DNA of 29,072 nt from Zygnema circumcarinatum (lineage: Eukaryota > Streptophyta > Zygnematophyceae > Zygnematales > Zygnemataceae): positions 3,363,802-3,392,873 of the forward strand of contig CM074807.1 in NCBI GenBank assembly GCA_037447605.1, given 5' to 3'. The notes beneath the pieces are model-generated. The model did not search any database, was not told where the DNA came from, and saw nothing but the letters and a program-made list of their open reading frames with translations. Each line of letters opens with the position of its first letter. Positions within the stretch are counted from its first letter, which is position 1. The translations under genes were made by a program, and so were the position numbers. Of the stretch, positions 1 to 24,750 are shown piece by piece.

Positions 1-2
1 CC

Positions 3-50
3 CCCTCCCTCCCTCCCTCCCTCCCTCCCTCCCTCCCTCCCTCCCTCCCT
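3..50. repeat. (CCCT)n tetranucleotide tract
   Basis: A clean CCCT repeat begins at the window edge, inside the NUP210 intron that follows exon 22. On the sense strand it reads AGGG. It may continue outside the window. Confidence 0.9.
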
Positions 51-73
51 CTCTTCCCCCCCAGGAAGCCCAC

Positions 74-14811
<14,738 letters not shown>

Positions 14812-16560
14812 GCTGGAAAGGAGGACGAGGGCTACGCGAAGGTAGTAGTTATTCCATGGGCGGGAGGGAGAGGGAGAGGGAGAGAAAAAGAGGGAGAGGG
14901 AGAGCGGGAGAGGGGGAGCGGGGGAGAGGGAGGGAATGGGACGGAGTGGGAGAGGGAGACGAGGAGAGGGAGGGACTGGGAGCGAGTGGGAAAGGGAGAA
15001 GGGAGAGAGACTGCGAGAGGGAAAGGGAGAGGGAGAGTGCTTTATGGTTCAGGATTTAGGGTTCCGGTTTGAGGGCTTTGGCGGGAAACGAGCTCCGCTG
15101 CATTCGAAACTTCTTGAAATGAATCTGTTTGTCGTTTAGGTCACTCGGTGACCGTTGCCGGTGTTACGAGGATCCAATCCACGCGTGCTAGGTAAGCGTT
15201 AGACACTGCGGAACTAGATACGATTGGCGCAGTTCTTACAGGAAATACGTAACTGAATTAGTTAGATCGAGCCAGCATGTGCACCGTAAACTGTGAACGT
15301 AACTGGAAGCCCTATTATTGTTTTCCAGATGTTTTATGTCCATGTTATATTTCAGTTTCAAAGTACGGCGCGCTTGCTGTGTTGGCAATTATTGTACAAT
15401 CAAAACGCAGCGAATATCGTTCGGAGATTTGTAGTTCAACAGTGGCAGTACATGGAGCGCCTATTTCCAATACATAGAAACAGTCCCGGTATAGTAAAGT
15501 CCGCAAAGTCTCAATTTCATATTTATAGAAAAAAAAAATCTGATTCGTACCGTATGAATGGTACGATTCGTGACCGACTTTTGCGATGATCCCGCGAAAG
15601 GACTGGGACTGTACCAACGCGTATCCAACGCTGTAGGGCATTGTACGAAATCTTACGCAACTGGCGTCATCTTACGACAGCGACAGCCAAACGTTCCCAA
15701 ACCCACGTCACGCGGTTTTGAAACTTCCTCGCCAAAAGTTTGCAAACCTACCGCCACCGTACAGACGAACGAGCATTTTGTCGTTCTCCCACGCGGCTCG
15801 TATTGATTGGAGAGTCGCCAGAAAAAGACGGCAGTCGTACGGACGTGCAGTTGGACAGTAGTGTGTTCGTACATCTCGTCAGTCCCGCCCGGGTGCCGTC
15901 GGGACACGTGGCGACCGGATGACGACAAGAGGGACGCAAGAGTCAGCCACGTGGTAATTTGACCGCCGCTTGCGGACAAATAACTGTAGTCGGTCATAAT
16001 TGGCCGGCAAGGTCCGCCAGATACGCGGCAAAAAACCACTTTTATAGATTGAACCAATGGTTGGCCACCACATGGGACCGAATTTTTGAAAAAATTGAAC
16101 CAAATATCTCCTTAACCGCGGGGCGACCCGTGGTCGTTAAATTCTCGGTGGTGCGCACCTGTACGGACGATCTGAGAAATGTACGAACGGAACGTCCCAA
16201 AATTCGGCGGCTGGACACGTGGCAGCGCACAGTCAGTGAGGGAGGCGACTGTTGACGGTGTTCGTACGTTTTTCTGTACGGGTTGACCCTGGAAAAGTCC
16301 GGGAGACAGTGGCGGCACATGGAGCACCGACACCTGAAATCCGTTAAACGGCCGTCGGTCTCCCGCCCGAGACTGCTTTTTTCTTGGAAGATTAAAAAGA
16401 AAAAATTACAGTTTGGAATATTTTGAGCAAAAACATTTCGAAAGCGACAAGACGGGCAGCGCAATCTTCGAGGACGGACCCTGCTAGACGTTTTCGCCAA
16501 TCAGTTCTCACCACGTGTCAAATATCGAACGACCTGGCGGTCACTCAAAAATTTTAATCG
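14812..16560. promoter_or_regulatory. NUP210 upstream region and divergent spacer, left half
   Basis: No credible gene is seen. 14859-15040 is GGGAGA-rich purine repeat just upstream of the NUP210 start. From about 15140 the sequence becomes CpG-rich with many GTACG/GTACGA words, and contains a small palindrome at 15139-15153. G-box cores (CACGTG) lie at 15905-15910, 15948-15953, 16216-16221 and 16512-16517. A similar 25-bp stretch (ACAGTGGC..ACATGGAGC) occurs at about 15438 and 16307. The position between two divergent genes supports a promoter role; I could not place a TATA box or start site. Confidence 0.5.
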
Positions 16561-17213
16561 GAATAAATTTGAAAATGCTTACATACATATATCGATGTGA
16601 AAAAAGTGTCCAATTTCTCCAATTTCTAATTTGTTTTTCCTGCCCGCGCGCGTGCCCGCCTGCCCAACCGCGCGCTGCCGTCCGGCTACGCGTCACGGCA
16701 GCGTGGGCGGGCGGCACTGGCGGAGAGACCGTACGGCCCGCGTCCCCAGATCAACCGACGGATCAACCTTCTTAACCCCCGTCATTTCTAACTCAATATC
16801 AGGCCGATCCACCAAGAACAGCTCAAATCCACCATGATTCCCTCTAAAACTCAACCCTTGACTACTAAATCCACCATCGACCCCCGATCTTGAACTGCTG
16901 TCGAGTGCACGTGGATCCCGCATGTCAACGGTGGATCCCTGCAGCAGGGCGGCTGTTTGGCAGGCGGCAGTGGTCCTGTGCGGTTGCTCTGCCGGAGAGG
17001 GCCTTCCCCGCACGTGCGAGCCTGCAGGCCATGGCGGAGCCCTGGTTCAGGGCCGGGGCCGGGGCAAGCCGGGGCTTCAGCTGAACTCTGGCGCTGGCGG
17101 GGGGTTTGGAAGGGGAAGGGGGACCTTGGCAGGGTTTTGGACGGCGGGATTGGACGGGAGGCCGGGCAAAGGGGCTGTTTGGTAGTGCGGGGGGAGGTGA
17201 CACGTGGCGGGCT

Positions 17214-17330
17214 ATTGGAGGAAGGAGGGAGAGGGAGTGAGGAGGGAGGAGGGAGGGAGGGAGGGCGGGAGGGAGAGAGAGGAGGAGGAGGAGGAGGAGG
17301 AGGAGGAGGTGGAGGAGGAGGGTCAATGGC
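17214..17330. repeat. (GGA)n/(GGGA)n purine tract
   Basis: A GGGA-rich stretch is followed by a GGA trinucleotide run (about 17279-17320). It probably lies near the 5' end of the zinc-finger transcript. Long Gly/Glu translations through it are repeat artefacts. Confidence 0.8.
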
Positions 17331-18571
17331 GGCGACAGCTGGCGGGACTGGAGGTAGAGAGGGTTAGGTGGATGGAGGAGGCGCATTTTTAGCTTGTTAT
17401 GATCAGTTGATTGTTTAGAATAGGGGATAGAGAGTGAGGTAGAGTTAGCGAGGAGGAGGAGGGAAGAAGGAGGTAGGTTGGAGTCGTGCAAGGGAGCTCA
17501 GCATGGAGACTCTGTTGCGTTGCAGTTGAACGGCGCAGTGTTTACATGCTGCTGGACAGGTAAGGTAGTTGGCGCCTGGAAGGCGGGAGTGCAATGGACG
17601 GAGGGAGAGGGGGAAAGGAGTGAAGAGGAGTGATGGAAGATGGGAGAGGGGCGGGAGAGAGAGGTCAACGGAGTCTGGGGAAGCGAGAGAAAGAGATGTG
17701 AGCTCAGTCAAAGTGTAATGTGAGGGTATTGGGGGTTGCTTCACTAGGAAGGAAGAATGTCACGTCTTCATTTGTGTTGGAATAATTCAGTTTGAGTGCA
17801 AGTAGAGCCCTTCAGGACGTTCTGTTGTTCAAAGAACATCGACTTTATGGTCTATCTCATTCTGTTCTTGTCTTTCTGCGTTTCCCCCCACCTCCCCCCA
17901 GCATACTAAGTTCGTACCTGGTAGGTAGACGGGAGGATAAGAAACAAAGAAGAGTAGGCATTTTTGGTCGAATTCAAATTGAGGAGCTTTTCCCAGTTGA
18001 AATCTTGGAGAAGAGCTGGAGTGCTGTCGCTGCCTGCTTAGGGGATGAAGGGCATGTTTCAGCAATACTTGGAGCACACAGGTTTCAGTCGTTCCAGTCT
18101 TGAGCTTCTTCTGCTCAGCTGCTCAGAGTTACTCCGTTGCGTGAACACGGGGTTACTGCATTCAGTTAGCTGTGGTAACTTTTGAGTCCCTTGTTCCTTG
18201 AAATTGGTGAGGACTTAGCTACTGCAGAATCTGCAGTCTTCTGAGCTGATTTCCTAAAGGATTGTAGCACGAATCAGTGAGAATAACTCGTGTTAGCTTC
18301 ATTGGCTAAGTTTGCTACGGAGTGACAACCCATCATTCCAGTCGTACAGTTGGAACCACCTGAAAATTAAGGAACTTTTGTTCTGACTACTTTTCCGACT
18401 CCTGAATCCTGTTGATGAACAACACTTCTTGTAGGCGAAGGTCGTATGTTGACGGTACTTCAGTTGTGACTGCAGAGCTTTGAATTACATTCTACAGCTC
18501 CTATTTTTTCTACAGGATGAGTAGGAGATGTGAGTGCTGAACTGTAAAAGGGACCTGTTTAAGGTGTGATA

Positions 18572-18670
18572 ATGGAGAGAAATAAGGATGAAGCTTCTGC
18601 ATATTTGAGCTGCCCGAACAAGAGCTCTGACCGTTCATTTGGTCGGAGATTTGCTGTTCAGGTGGCTTGA
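18572..18670 (+). other. Upstream ORF (32 codons) in the zinc-finger leader
   Basis: It runs from ATG to TGA and starts MERNKDEASAYLSCPN. It is the last ATG-initiated ORF before the main start at 18736, in another frame, ending 65 bases before it. Its composition is not repetitive, so it could be a conserved uORF peptide or a remnant coding exon. No splice arrangement joining it to the main frame is evident, since the CAG|GTGGC donor-like site at its end has no acceptor at a workable distance before 18736. Confidence 0.35.
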
Positions 18671-18735
18671 AGAGCAGCCTCCAGACCCTTAGAAACTATC
18701 GAGGATTGAAAGACCCCGAAGTAATCTCCACTGCT

Positions 18736-21700
18736 ATGGCAGGGGCTGCAGTAGAGAGCCTGCAGTATGGAAGAGACATGCTACATACTATGACCGGAAC
18801 TAAGCTTCAGGAAAACATGGAAGACAACCTGCAGCGGAGTGATGCTGTACAGCAGATGGAGGAGGAGGAGCAGCATCAGCACGAGGAGGGAGAGGGAGTT
18901 CGGGAGGAAGAGAGAGAGGGGCAGCCAAGTGAGAACGGAGTTTCAAGCAGCTGTGTTCGATCCGAGGAGGAGGGAGAGGCGGATGTTCTGGATATGAAGG
19001 CAGAGGGGCAGGAGAGTGAGATGTCCCGCTCACATCTATGCAAAATCTGCAATAGAAATTTTCTGTCTGGCAGAGCTTTGGGAGGGCACATGAACACACA
19101 TCGGGCGGAGCAAGGGGAGACTGAGGGAGGGTCCCATACAGAGACTGCAAAAAATGCATTCGGTCAGTGTGATGCTAAGCCCTCTATAGTGATTCGGCCT
19201 GCAAGTACTCGAGTTCGGACTGTACGTCACAATCAAACTCTTCTAGCTGGAGAAGGTGCAGAAAACGACAATGCAGGCTTCAGGGGAGTGAGAGTCAACG
19301 GATCTGGCTCTGGAATTGCGAAGAGTGAGGGAGAGGAAAAAATGGTAGATGAGCGGAAAGGTGGAAAGTCGCCTTCAGCTTCAAAGTCAGGGGAGGGGTC
19401 TCCCTCTTTCGACACTGATGCAGGGGTGCTGCAGGTGAAGGAAGAAGAGCAAGGGAAGGAGGGAGGGGCTCACGTGGGAGAGGAAAATGACTCAAAATGG
19501 AGCGGCGATAGCAGTAAGGTCCATGAATGTAAGTCCTGTTTTCGGCATTTCCCTTCTGTGAGGGCTCTCAGAGGGCATATGCGCATACATAGCGCAGCAG
19601 GGGAGGGGCTGCCTAAGGTCTCAGATGCCGAAAGGAGGCCGGATGTTTCGGAGTACGAATGGTCAAGTGGGTCGGAGCGATTCTCAGGTGAGAGAGAGCG
19701 GAGCCCTCCCTCTCTAAAAGGTGGGCATGAGTGGACCAAGAATGCTTCAGAGTGTGGAGGAGGACTGGGAGGAGAGGTTGGAGCGGATGCAGGAGCAGTC
19801 GGCTTTGTTAAGTTTCGGAGTGGGAAGCAGTTGTTTCAGTGCCGGGTCTGTGAGAAGGAGTTCATCTCCGGAAGGCTTCTAGGGAGGCATATGAAGAGGC
19901 AGCATCCGAGGGGAGTGGAGTCTGAACGGGGTAGTGGGGAAGGTAGTGAGGGTATGGGAGGAGAAGGAGAGCGGACGGGCGAGCTTGGGGGGTCGTCGGA
20001 GTCACGGGAAGACAGAGGAGGGAGTGATGCCGAAGGCGATAATGAGATGGGAGAGGCTCCGCGTGTGAGAGTGCATGTCTGTAGCGGATGCAGGCAAGTG
20101 TTCACCTCTAGGAGAGCTTTCTGCGATCATAGAAAGCAGCATGATGGTGAAGGTCGCAGAAGACAGAAAAGGACCGGATCGGGAGTGGGAGGCTTAGCAG
20201 AAGCCCTTGCTGGTCAAGTGCATGTGAATTCGGTGGAGGGGAATTTGGAGCACTCTTCAACGGCACGGAGACTGCCTGTTGGTCTCAATTCAACGGAGTG
20301 TATCTGCTCAGAATGTGGAAAAGAGTTCAACTCTTGCAAGGCCCTCTTCGGGCACATGCGATGCCATCCTGAGCGGGAATGGAGGGGGATTCAGAGGCCG
20401 GGGGAGACTCCTATTGTGAATAACAATAATGCATCAGGAGGAGGAGGAGGAGGAGGAGGAGGTGGTGGAGGAGGAGGGAGGAGCGTGCTGAAAGGAAGGA
20501 AGAGTCAGGGGCATGAATCGGAGTCGCAAATAGGTCCACAAACGGAAGGAGAGATCATTCAACACAATCCCAATGGTGCCTTAGGATCTGACTCGGAAAG
20601 TGCTGAAAGCATTGAAGCTGCGTATGTGAACACACAGAAAAGCGTGGAGATAGGGAGTTGGATGACCGGAAAGAGGTCGAAAAGACCCAGAGTGGCTGTG
20701 AGAGCGATTCAGATACCCCCTCATCTCCTTCCTGAGAGTGGAGCAGTAGAGACTCCCTTGGCAGTTCGACAGGAAAGGCAGGAGAGGGATACTGCTGACT
20801 GCTTAGTCATGCTTGCAGCTGCAGCCGGAGTGGGGGGGCCTTCTCTTTTTCCGGAGGAGGGAGAGAGAGGGAAAGAGGGACAGGAAACGTTTGACGAGGA
20901 GAAGGAGGAGGAGATGCAGGAGCAGGAGCAGGAGAGTGGTACGGAGGAGATGGATGAGGGGGCGGAACAGGATGAGAAAGAAAGGGAGGAAATGGAGGGA
21001 TTGGAGGAGACAAGCAAGATGGAGGTGGTTGAGGAGCTGAATGAAAATGAGCTGGAAAGTTCGGAGCACAACGAAGGGGAGGAAGAGATGGCAGATGTGG
21101 GGAAGCGGAGTTCAGAGGCGATGCATGAAGAACAGAGACATGGTGAAGTGATGCAGGTTGGGAGTGGAGCAGAGGAAGTGGAAGGCAACTTTGGAGAGGA
21201 TGCTTCAAAAAGGAGAACTTTTATGGCAGAGGATGGAGGGAGTGGAGCAGAGCAGGGAGAGAGTATGATAGTGGAGATGCACTCGCCTCAAGTTGTGGGA
21301 GGGTTGGGAAGGAAGAGGCAGCGGAGTGATGAAACTGTGTTGCAGAGTGAAACGAAAAATATGACTGAAGACAAGCAACCCCTCCGTACATTAAAAGGGG
21401 ACGAAAGCAGCGGACCCGGAACTTCAGTTGTTGCCAATAATGACTCAACCAGAAATGCTTCTCAAAGGAGGGGCTCAGAAGCTTCAGAAGATAAACTTTT
21501 AAGTGGGTGTGATAAGTACATTTGTTCCACCTGCCATAAAGTTTTTAAGTCACATCAAGCTCTTGGTGGGCATCGCGCGAGCCACCGAAAAGTTAAGGGA
21601 GTTCTCTTCCCTAAGAAACTTCTCACTGAAGGCTCTGTAACCTCTATGGTAAGTGTCCATTGCGTTCCAAGAGAGGGAGCCATTTCCTTGCAGGAGGGTG

Positions 21701-23766
21701 GGAGGGAGGGAGGTAGCGCTCCCTTCAGCACACTCAGCTCAGTCGCTATATCCACTATCCTCGGAGAGACAGAAAAGGCCAAAACTCAAGGGGATGAAGG
21801 GAGAGAGGACGTAGCGGGGCAAGTCAAGCAGGAGGAGGATGGGAGAGAGGTTGTGATAGCAGAGAAGATGGAGGAGGCGAGTAGAGAGTGGCGACTATCT
21901 GCTAACGCAGGTGTAAATCGAACAGATCGAAGCGTTGTAGGAGGAGGTAGTGAGGGGGCTGCTTTGCCTGTGATCAGAGCAAAAGGAGAGACTCTTCTTG
22001 AGAAGGTAAAGGTGGAGACAGATGTGGGAGATGAAGCGTCTTCTCTGCATATAGCGGAGACCCGAATTCCTTTAGCACTTACGGGGAATGCGATGTCTGC
22101 TGGAAGCTCGGGTGGGAGGAAGAGGAATGTGGGTCAGAAGGAGGGAAACTGGAAGGGAGAGAGGGCAGAGGAAGGCTCAGAGGGAGGCTCTAGTGGTGGA
22201 GGAGGGCTTGGTCTGAGAGTTCTCCTTAGAGGGAAAGGGCATGTTTGCACCATTTGCCACAAAGTGTTCTCCTCTGGTCAGGCTTTAGGTGGCCATAAGC
22301 GGTGCCATTGGACTGGGAATACTGCCAATGATCCGGTTAATGCTAGTCCAGAACCCAGCAGCATTAGCATAGAGAATGGGCCTGCAGGGAATGAAGTGGG
22401 AGGAAACCACGCTCCGTTTGCTTCCATTCTCGCTAAAGTAAATGGGGTGAAATCATCTCGCCAGGAAAGGACCTGCAAGGAGGAGTTTCTTGACCTAAAT
22501 CTTCCCGCTCCGGAGGAGGAAGTTGGTGCGCCTATCCGCGAAGGAGGAGGAGCTCCTTCCCCACAGAATGGTATGTGGCAAAGTGGGCCCTCTAACATGG
22601 GAGGAGGAGGAGGAGGAGGAGGAGGAGGAGGAGGAGGAGGAGGAGGAGGGAGCGGACAGGGATCGAGAGTGGGGTCTCCTTCACAGATGAGTTCAGTGGA
22701 GACAGGGGTAGGAAATGCAAACAGTAGAGGCCCCTTCAGCAGCAGCAAATTGGGAGTCAATGGCTTCTCTCTGGTTGGAGTTCAAGTCCCCAATTCAAAG
22801 CCGCTGGGGATTGTCCCTCGCTCTCCAGTCTTGAACTATGGAGGAAATCAGGGCCACTCTGTATCCTCCACTACCACTCCGTCTACCTCCACTGCTACCA
22901 CTCCCGCTACCACTACAACGTCTGCAATGGATTCACCAAGTCAAGTCTCTCGCCAGCAGACCCTTCTTGAGCCTCTGACTTGTCAGAGGGGAAGCTCAGC
23001 CCGCCTTCCTCGAATGAGTCCCTTAGGAGGCCGACCCCTCCTTCCAAACCCCATGTATTCTTCCTTAGGAATGCAGGAGGAAGAAATTAAGCGTGTTGGT
23101 TTCCATTGGCTCTCATCCGGAGCTTTGGGGGGGGGGCGACTTCTCAACCCTCACAATGATGGACTGCAAAGCAGAGGCATGGACGCTCCCTCATCTCTCC
23201 CTACCCACCAAAACTCGATGGGAAAACAGTTAGAATGGGGCTCCTCCAATGCAGGCTCTGCATCTGAAACTTCTCCCAAAAACTTGCTCGCAGCAGCAGG
23301 TTTTCAATCCCCAAGTGGAGCCCTTCCACAGGGATGGCATCCAAACCTCACAGCTATGGGGCTTCAGCAAACTCTCTCCCCCCAAATAGCTGCCTATAAT
23401 CTTCAGCAATCTTCTCTCTCTGTGGGATCCCATCGAAACCTGCAGCAGGGGCAGCTTTTTAGCAGGCCTGCAGCTCCCGGGATGCAGCTCGCTAACCCTA
23501 ATTTCAGACCAGTGGAATTCAGCTTTCGAGATGCTTATACTTTGGGAGATTCGGGAGGGAAGGGACCTTCTCCAAGGGGACTCGTACAAGGAAGATCGAT
23601 GGAGCTTCGAGGAGGTTCACCTCCCTCAGGGAGCAGTCCTGTACCCTCATATGCTTGCCAGTTGTGTAAGAGAGATTTTCTCTCTTTGGGAGCTTTGGCA
23701 GCCCATGAACAGGGACAACATGGGCAGTTCCGAATGCATCCCGAATGCACCGTCACCTCCGTATAA
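18736..23766 (+). CDS. Large eight-finger C2H2 zinc-finger protein with EAR repression motif
   Basis: This is a single uninterrupted frame of 1,676 residues. ATG 18736 is chosen as the first in-frame ATG (context GCTATGG); the in-frame stop at 18628 limits upstream extension. Eight C2H2 fingers start near residues 102, 265, 369, 449, 524, 930, 1171 and 1641. Fingers 6 and 7 have the plant Q-type helix QALGGH; the others carry variants (RALGGH, RALRGH, RLLGRH, RAFCDH, KALFGH, GALAAH). LDLNLP at 1252-1257 is a DLN-type EAR motif, known in ZAT/AZF-type repressors to recruit TOPLESS-type corepressors. Basic patches GKRSKRPRV (about 645) and GRKRQRS (about 860) look like NLSs. Residues 715-795 are Glu-rich; polyGly runs lie at 568-581 and 1289-1305. 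It is probably a nuclear transcriptional repressor. It is far longer and has more fingers than typical plant Q-type proteins. Targets cannot be inferred. Confidence 0.9.
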   Translation: MAGAAVESLQYGRDMLHTMTGTKLQENMEDNLQRSDAVQQMEEEEQHQHEEGEGVREEEREGQPSENGVSSSCVRSEEEGEADVLDMKAEGQESEMSRSHLCKICNRNFLSGRALGGHMNTHRAEQGETEGGSHTETAKNAFGQCDAKPSIVIRPASTRVRTVRHNQTLLAGEGAENDNAGFRGVRVNGSGSGIAKSEGEEKMVDERKGGKSPSASKSGEGSPSFDTDAGVLQVKEEEQGKEGGAHVGEENDSKWSGDSSKVHECKSCFRHFPSVRALRGHMRIHSAAGEGLPKVSDAERRPDVSEYEWSSGSERFSGERERSPPSLKGGHEWTKNASECGGGLGGEVGADAGAVGFVKFRSGKQLFQCRVCEKEFISGRLLGRHMKRQHPRGVESERGSGEGSEGMGGEGERTGELGGSSESREDRGGSDAEGDNEMGEAPRVRVHVCSGCRQVFTSRRAFCDHRKQHDGEGRRRQKRTGSGVGGLAEALAGQVHVNSVEGNLEHSSTARRLPVGLNSTECICSECGKEFNSCKALFGHMRCHPEREWRGIQRPGETPIVNNNNASGGGGGGGGGGGGGGRSVLKGRKSQGHESESQIGPQTEGEIIQHNPNGALGSDSESAESIEAAYVNTQKSVEIGSWMTGKRSKRPRVAVRAIQIPPHLLPESGAVETPLAVRQERQERDTADCLVMLAAAAGVGGPSLFPEEGERGKEGQETFDEEKEEEMQEQEQESGTEEMDEGAEQDEKEREEMEGLEETSKMEVVEELNENELESSEHNEGEEEMADVGKRSSEAMHEEQRHGEVMQVGSGAEEVEGNFGEDASKRRTFMAEDGGSGAEQGESMIVEMHSPQVVGGLGRKRQRSDETVLQSETKNMTEDKQPLRTLKGDESSGPGTSVVANNDSTRNASQRRGSEASEDKLLSGCDKYICSTCHKVFKSHQALGGHRASHRKVKGVLFPKKLLTEGSVTSMVSVHCVPREGAISLQEGGREGGSAPFSTLSSVAISTILGETEKAKTQGDEGREDVAGQVKQEEDGREVVIAEKMEEASREWRLSANAGVNRTDRSVVGGGSEGAALPVIRAKGETLLEKVKVETDVGDEASSLHIAETRIPLALTGNAMSAGSSGGRKRNVGQKEGNWKGERAEEGSEGGSSGGGGLGLRVLLRGKGHVCTICHKVFSSGQALGGHKRCHWTGNTANDPVNASPEPSSISIENGPAGNEVGGNHAPFASILAKVNGVKSSRQERTCKEEFLDLNLPAPEEEVGAPIREGGGAPSPQNGMWQSGPSNMGGGGGGGGGGGGGGGGGSGQGSRVGSPSQMSSVETGVGNANSRGPFSSSKLGVNGFSLVGVQVPNSKPLGIVPRSPVLNYGGNQGHSVSSTTTPSTSTATTPATTTTSAMDSPSQVSRQQTLLEPLTCQRGSSARLPRMSPLGGRPLLPNPMYSSLGMQEEEIKRVGFHWLSSGALGGGRLLNPHNDGLQSRGMDAPSSLPTHQNSMGKQLEWGSSNAGSASETSPKNLLAAAGFQSPSGALPQGWHPNLTAMGLQQTLSPQIAAYNLQQSSLSVGSHRNLQQGQLFSRPAAPGMQLANPNFRPVEFSFRDAYTLGDSGGKGPSPRGLVQGRSMELRGGSPPSGSSPVPSYACQLCKRDFLSLGALAAHEQGQHGQFRMHPECTVTSV
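19039..19905 (+). other. C2H2 fingers 1-3 of the zinc-finger protein
   Basis: Finger 1 (19039-19101, residues 102-122) is CX2CX12HX3H with SGRALGGH. Finger 2 (19528-19590, 265-285) is CX2CX12HX3H with SVRALRGH. Finger 3 (19840-19905, 369-390) is CX2CX12HX4H with SGRLLGRH. All zinc ligands are present; the helix starts replace the Q of QALGGH with R. Confidence 0.93.
20080..20367 (+). other. C2H2 fingers 4-5 of the zinc-finger protein
   Basis: Finger 4 (20080-20142, residues 449-469) is CX2CX12HX3H with the divergent helix SRRAFCDH. Finger 5 (20305-20367, 524-544) has SCKALFGH. Both keep the four ligands but depart most from the plant QALGGH core. Confidence 0.92.
21523..22308 (+). other. Q-type fingers 6 and 7 (QALGGH) of the zinc-finger protein
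   Basis: Finger 6 (21523-21585, residues 930-950) and finger 7 (22246-22308, 1171-1191) share CHKVF...QALGGH, the plant-specific Q-type core. They are about 220 residues apart, like the widely spaced fingers of plant ZAT-type factors, and are probably the ancestral DNA-binding pair of this protein. Confidence 0.94.
22489..22506 (+). other. EAR (DLN-type) repression motif LDLNLP
   Basis: Residues 1252-1257, followed by AP and acidic residues. The DLNLP form is the established amphiphilic repression motif of plant C2H2 repressors, usually placed C-terminal to the last Q-type finger, as it is here. Confidence 0.88.
23656..23721 (+). other. C2H2 finger 8 at the C-terminus
   Basis: Residues 1641-1662, CX2CX12HX4H with SLGALAAH, ending 14 residues before the stop. 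It is separated from finger 7 by about 450 residues of Ser/Gly/Pro/Gln-rich, probably disordered linker. Confidence 0.9.
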
Positions 23767-24750
23767 TATTCATGTTCTGACCTATGTGGTTATCAATTCT
23801 CGATATTTCCCTGATTCGGAAACTGGAGAGGGCTCTGTTTCTGTTGACCAGACGATGTCGGCAACCTGAGTGCTCTCGTGCGCTCTCTCTCTCTCTCTCT
23901 CTCTCTCGCTCTGAACCTGCAGGAGGGAGGAGGAAGGGCTGTGAGGGGAAGATGGTTGCAGGGACGATGTTCTTGTTAATAGCTCGGAGGATTGCTTTGA
24001 TCTCTTAAGAGTTGTACAGAGTTTGGAACTCGAAACGGGGAATGTCACATGGCCATTTTAATACGATATGTTGGGAAGACAAGTCCAGAATGTAGTAGTA
24101 AAGACGTCTAAAGATGTAGTGGGTATGCAGCCGCTTTTAAGAGTCTTTCGAAGGCTGCTGCTGTATATAATTGCTGCATGGGAGCACAAGCATGAAAGGC
24201 TGAAGCTCTGCAGTTGCTTGTGATGGGAGAGAAGAGTGGGAGGGCCTCAGGGAAAGAGATACTGTGGGTTATATATGAAGGCTATCCTGTATCTTTTCGG
24301 TAGGACAGCTATACAGGGGAAGGAGTAGGAGAGGGCCGAACCCTAATTGCAGCCTGCAATGAAACTTTCTACTTGGTCGCCCTCATGAAAAGTAGGTTCA
24401 AGTTGGATACAACTCCTTTAGCAGCTAGACAGTCGCAGATTTAAGCGGAGTTTTGGACTTTCTCTCGCTCTCTCTCTCTCTCTCTCCCCCTCCCTCTCTC
24501 TCCCTCTCGCTTTTGCCAAATAGCTCTAGGGGTATCGTACAAATCTATACATTGGCTAAGTATGTGTGATAAGGGGCAGTCCTATAAAGACGGGTTTCCT
24601 TGTGTACATAGTGAGGGTGGATGTGGGAGGAGCTTCCCTCTGTAGCGAGTGAGACCAGAAGAAGCACACATGTGTGATGGAGCCTCTCCCTTTGTACATG
24701 TCATCATTTTCTTACTTTCTGTGTGAAATCAATTTTATGGCTTGGTATGT
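23767..24750 (+). other. 3' flank and probable 3' UTR of the zinc-finger gene
   Basis: No coding sequence is evident. CT microsatellites lie at 23883-23907 and about 24462-24512. T-rich sequence around 24690-24740 could hold the polyadenylation region, but no unambiguous AATAAA was placed. Confidence 0.4.

Larger units (their letters stand above)
16561..18735 (+). promoter_or_regulatory. Promoter and 5' leader of the C2H2 zinc-finger gene, right half of divergent spacer
   Basis: More CACGTG cores lie at 16908-16913, 17011-17016 and 17201-17206; the last is in a GACACGTGGC context resembling an ABRE. 17214-17330 is GGA/GGGA-rich. A strong donor-like site (GGACAG|GTAAGG at 17559/17560) and an acceptor-like site after a C-rich run (CCCCCCAG at about 17900) suggest a 5' UTR intron, at low confidence. 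From about 18100 to the start codon the sequence is an ordinary unique leader with a 32-codon upstream ORF. Confidence 0.45.
20437..22650 (+). repeat. Two in-frame GGA repeats encoding polyglycine
   Basis: GGA-rich runs at 20437-20478 (14 Gly) and 22600-22650 (17 Gly) lie in inter-finger linkers of the zinc-finger gene. The second is almost pure GGA, so length variation by slippage would stay in frame. Confidence 0.85.

Noticed and set aside
18667-18735. Upstream extension of the zinc-finger frame to TTG at 18667
   Set aside because: TTG is an unlikely eukaryotic start; the first in-frame ATG at 18736 has a good context.
18800-22760. Many minus-strand ORFs rich in Ser, Pro and Leu opposite the zinc-finger gene
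   Set aside because: They are antisense shadows of its Glu/Gly-rich, purine-biased coding sequence.
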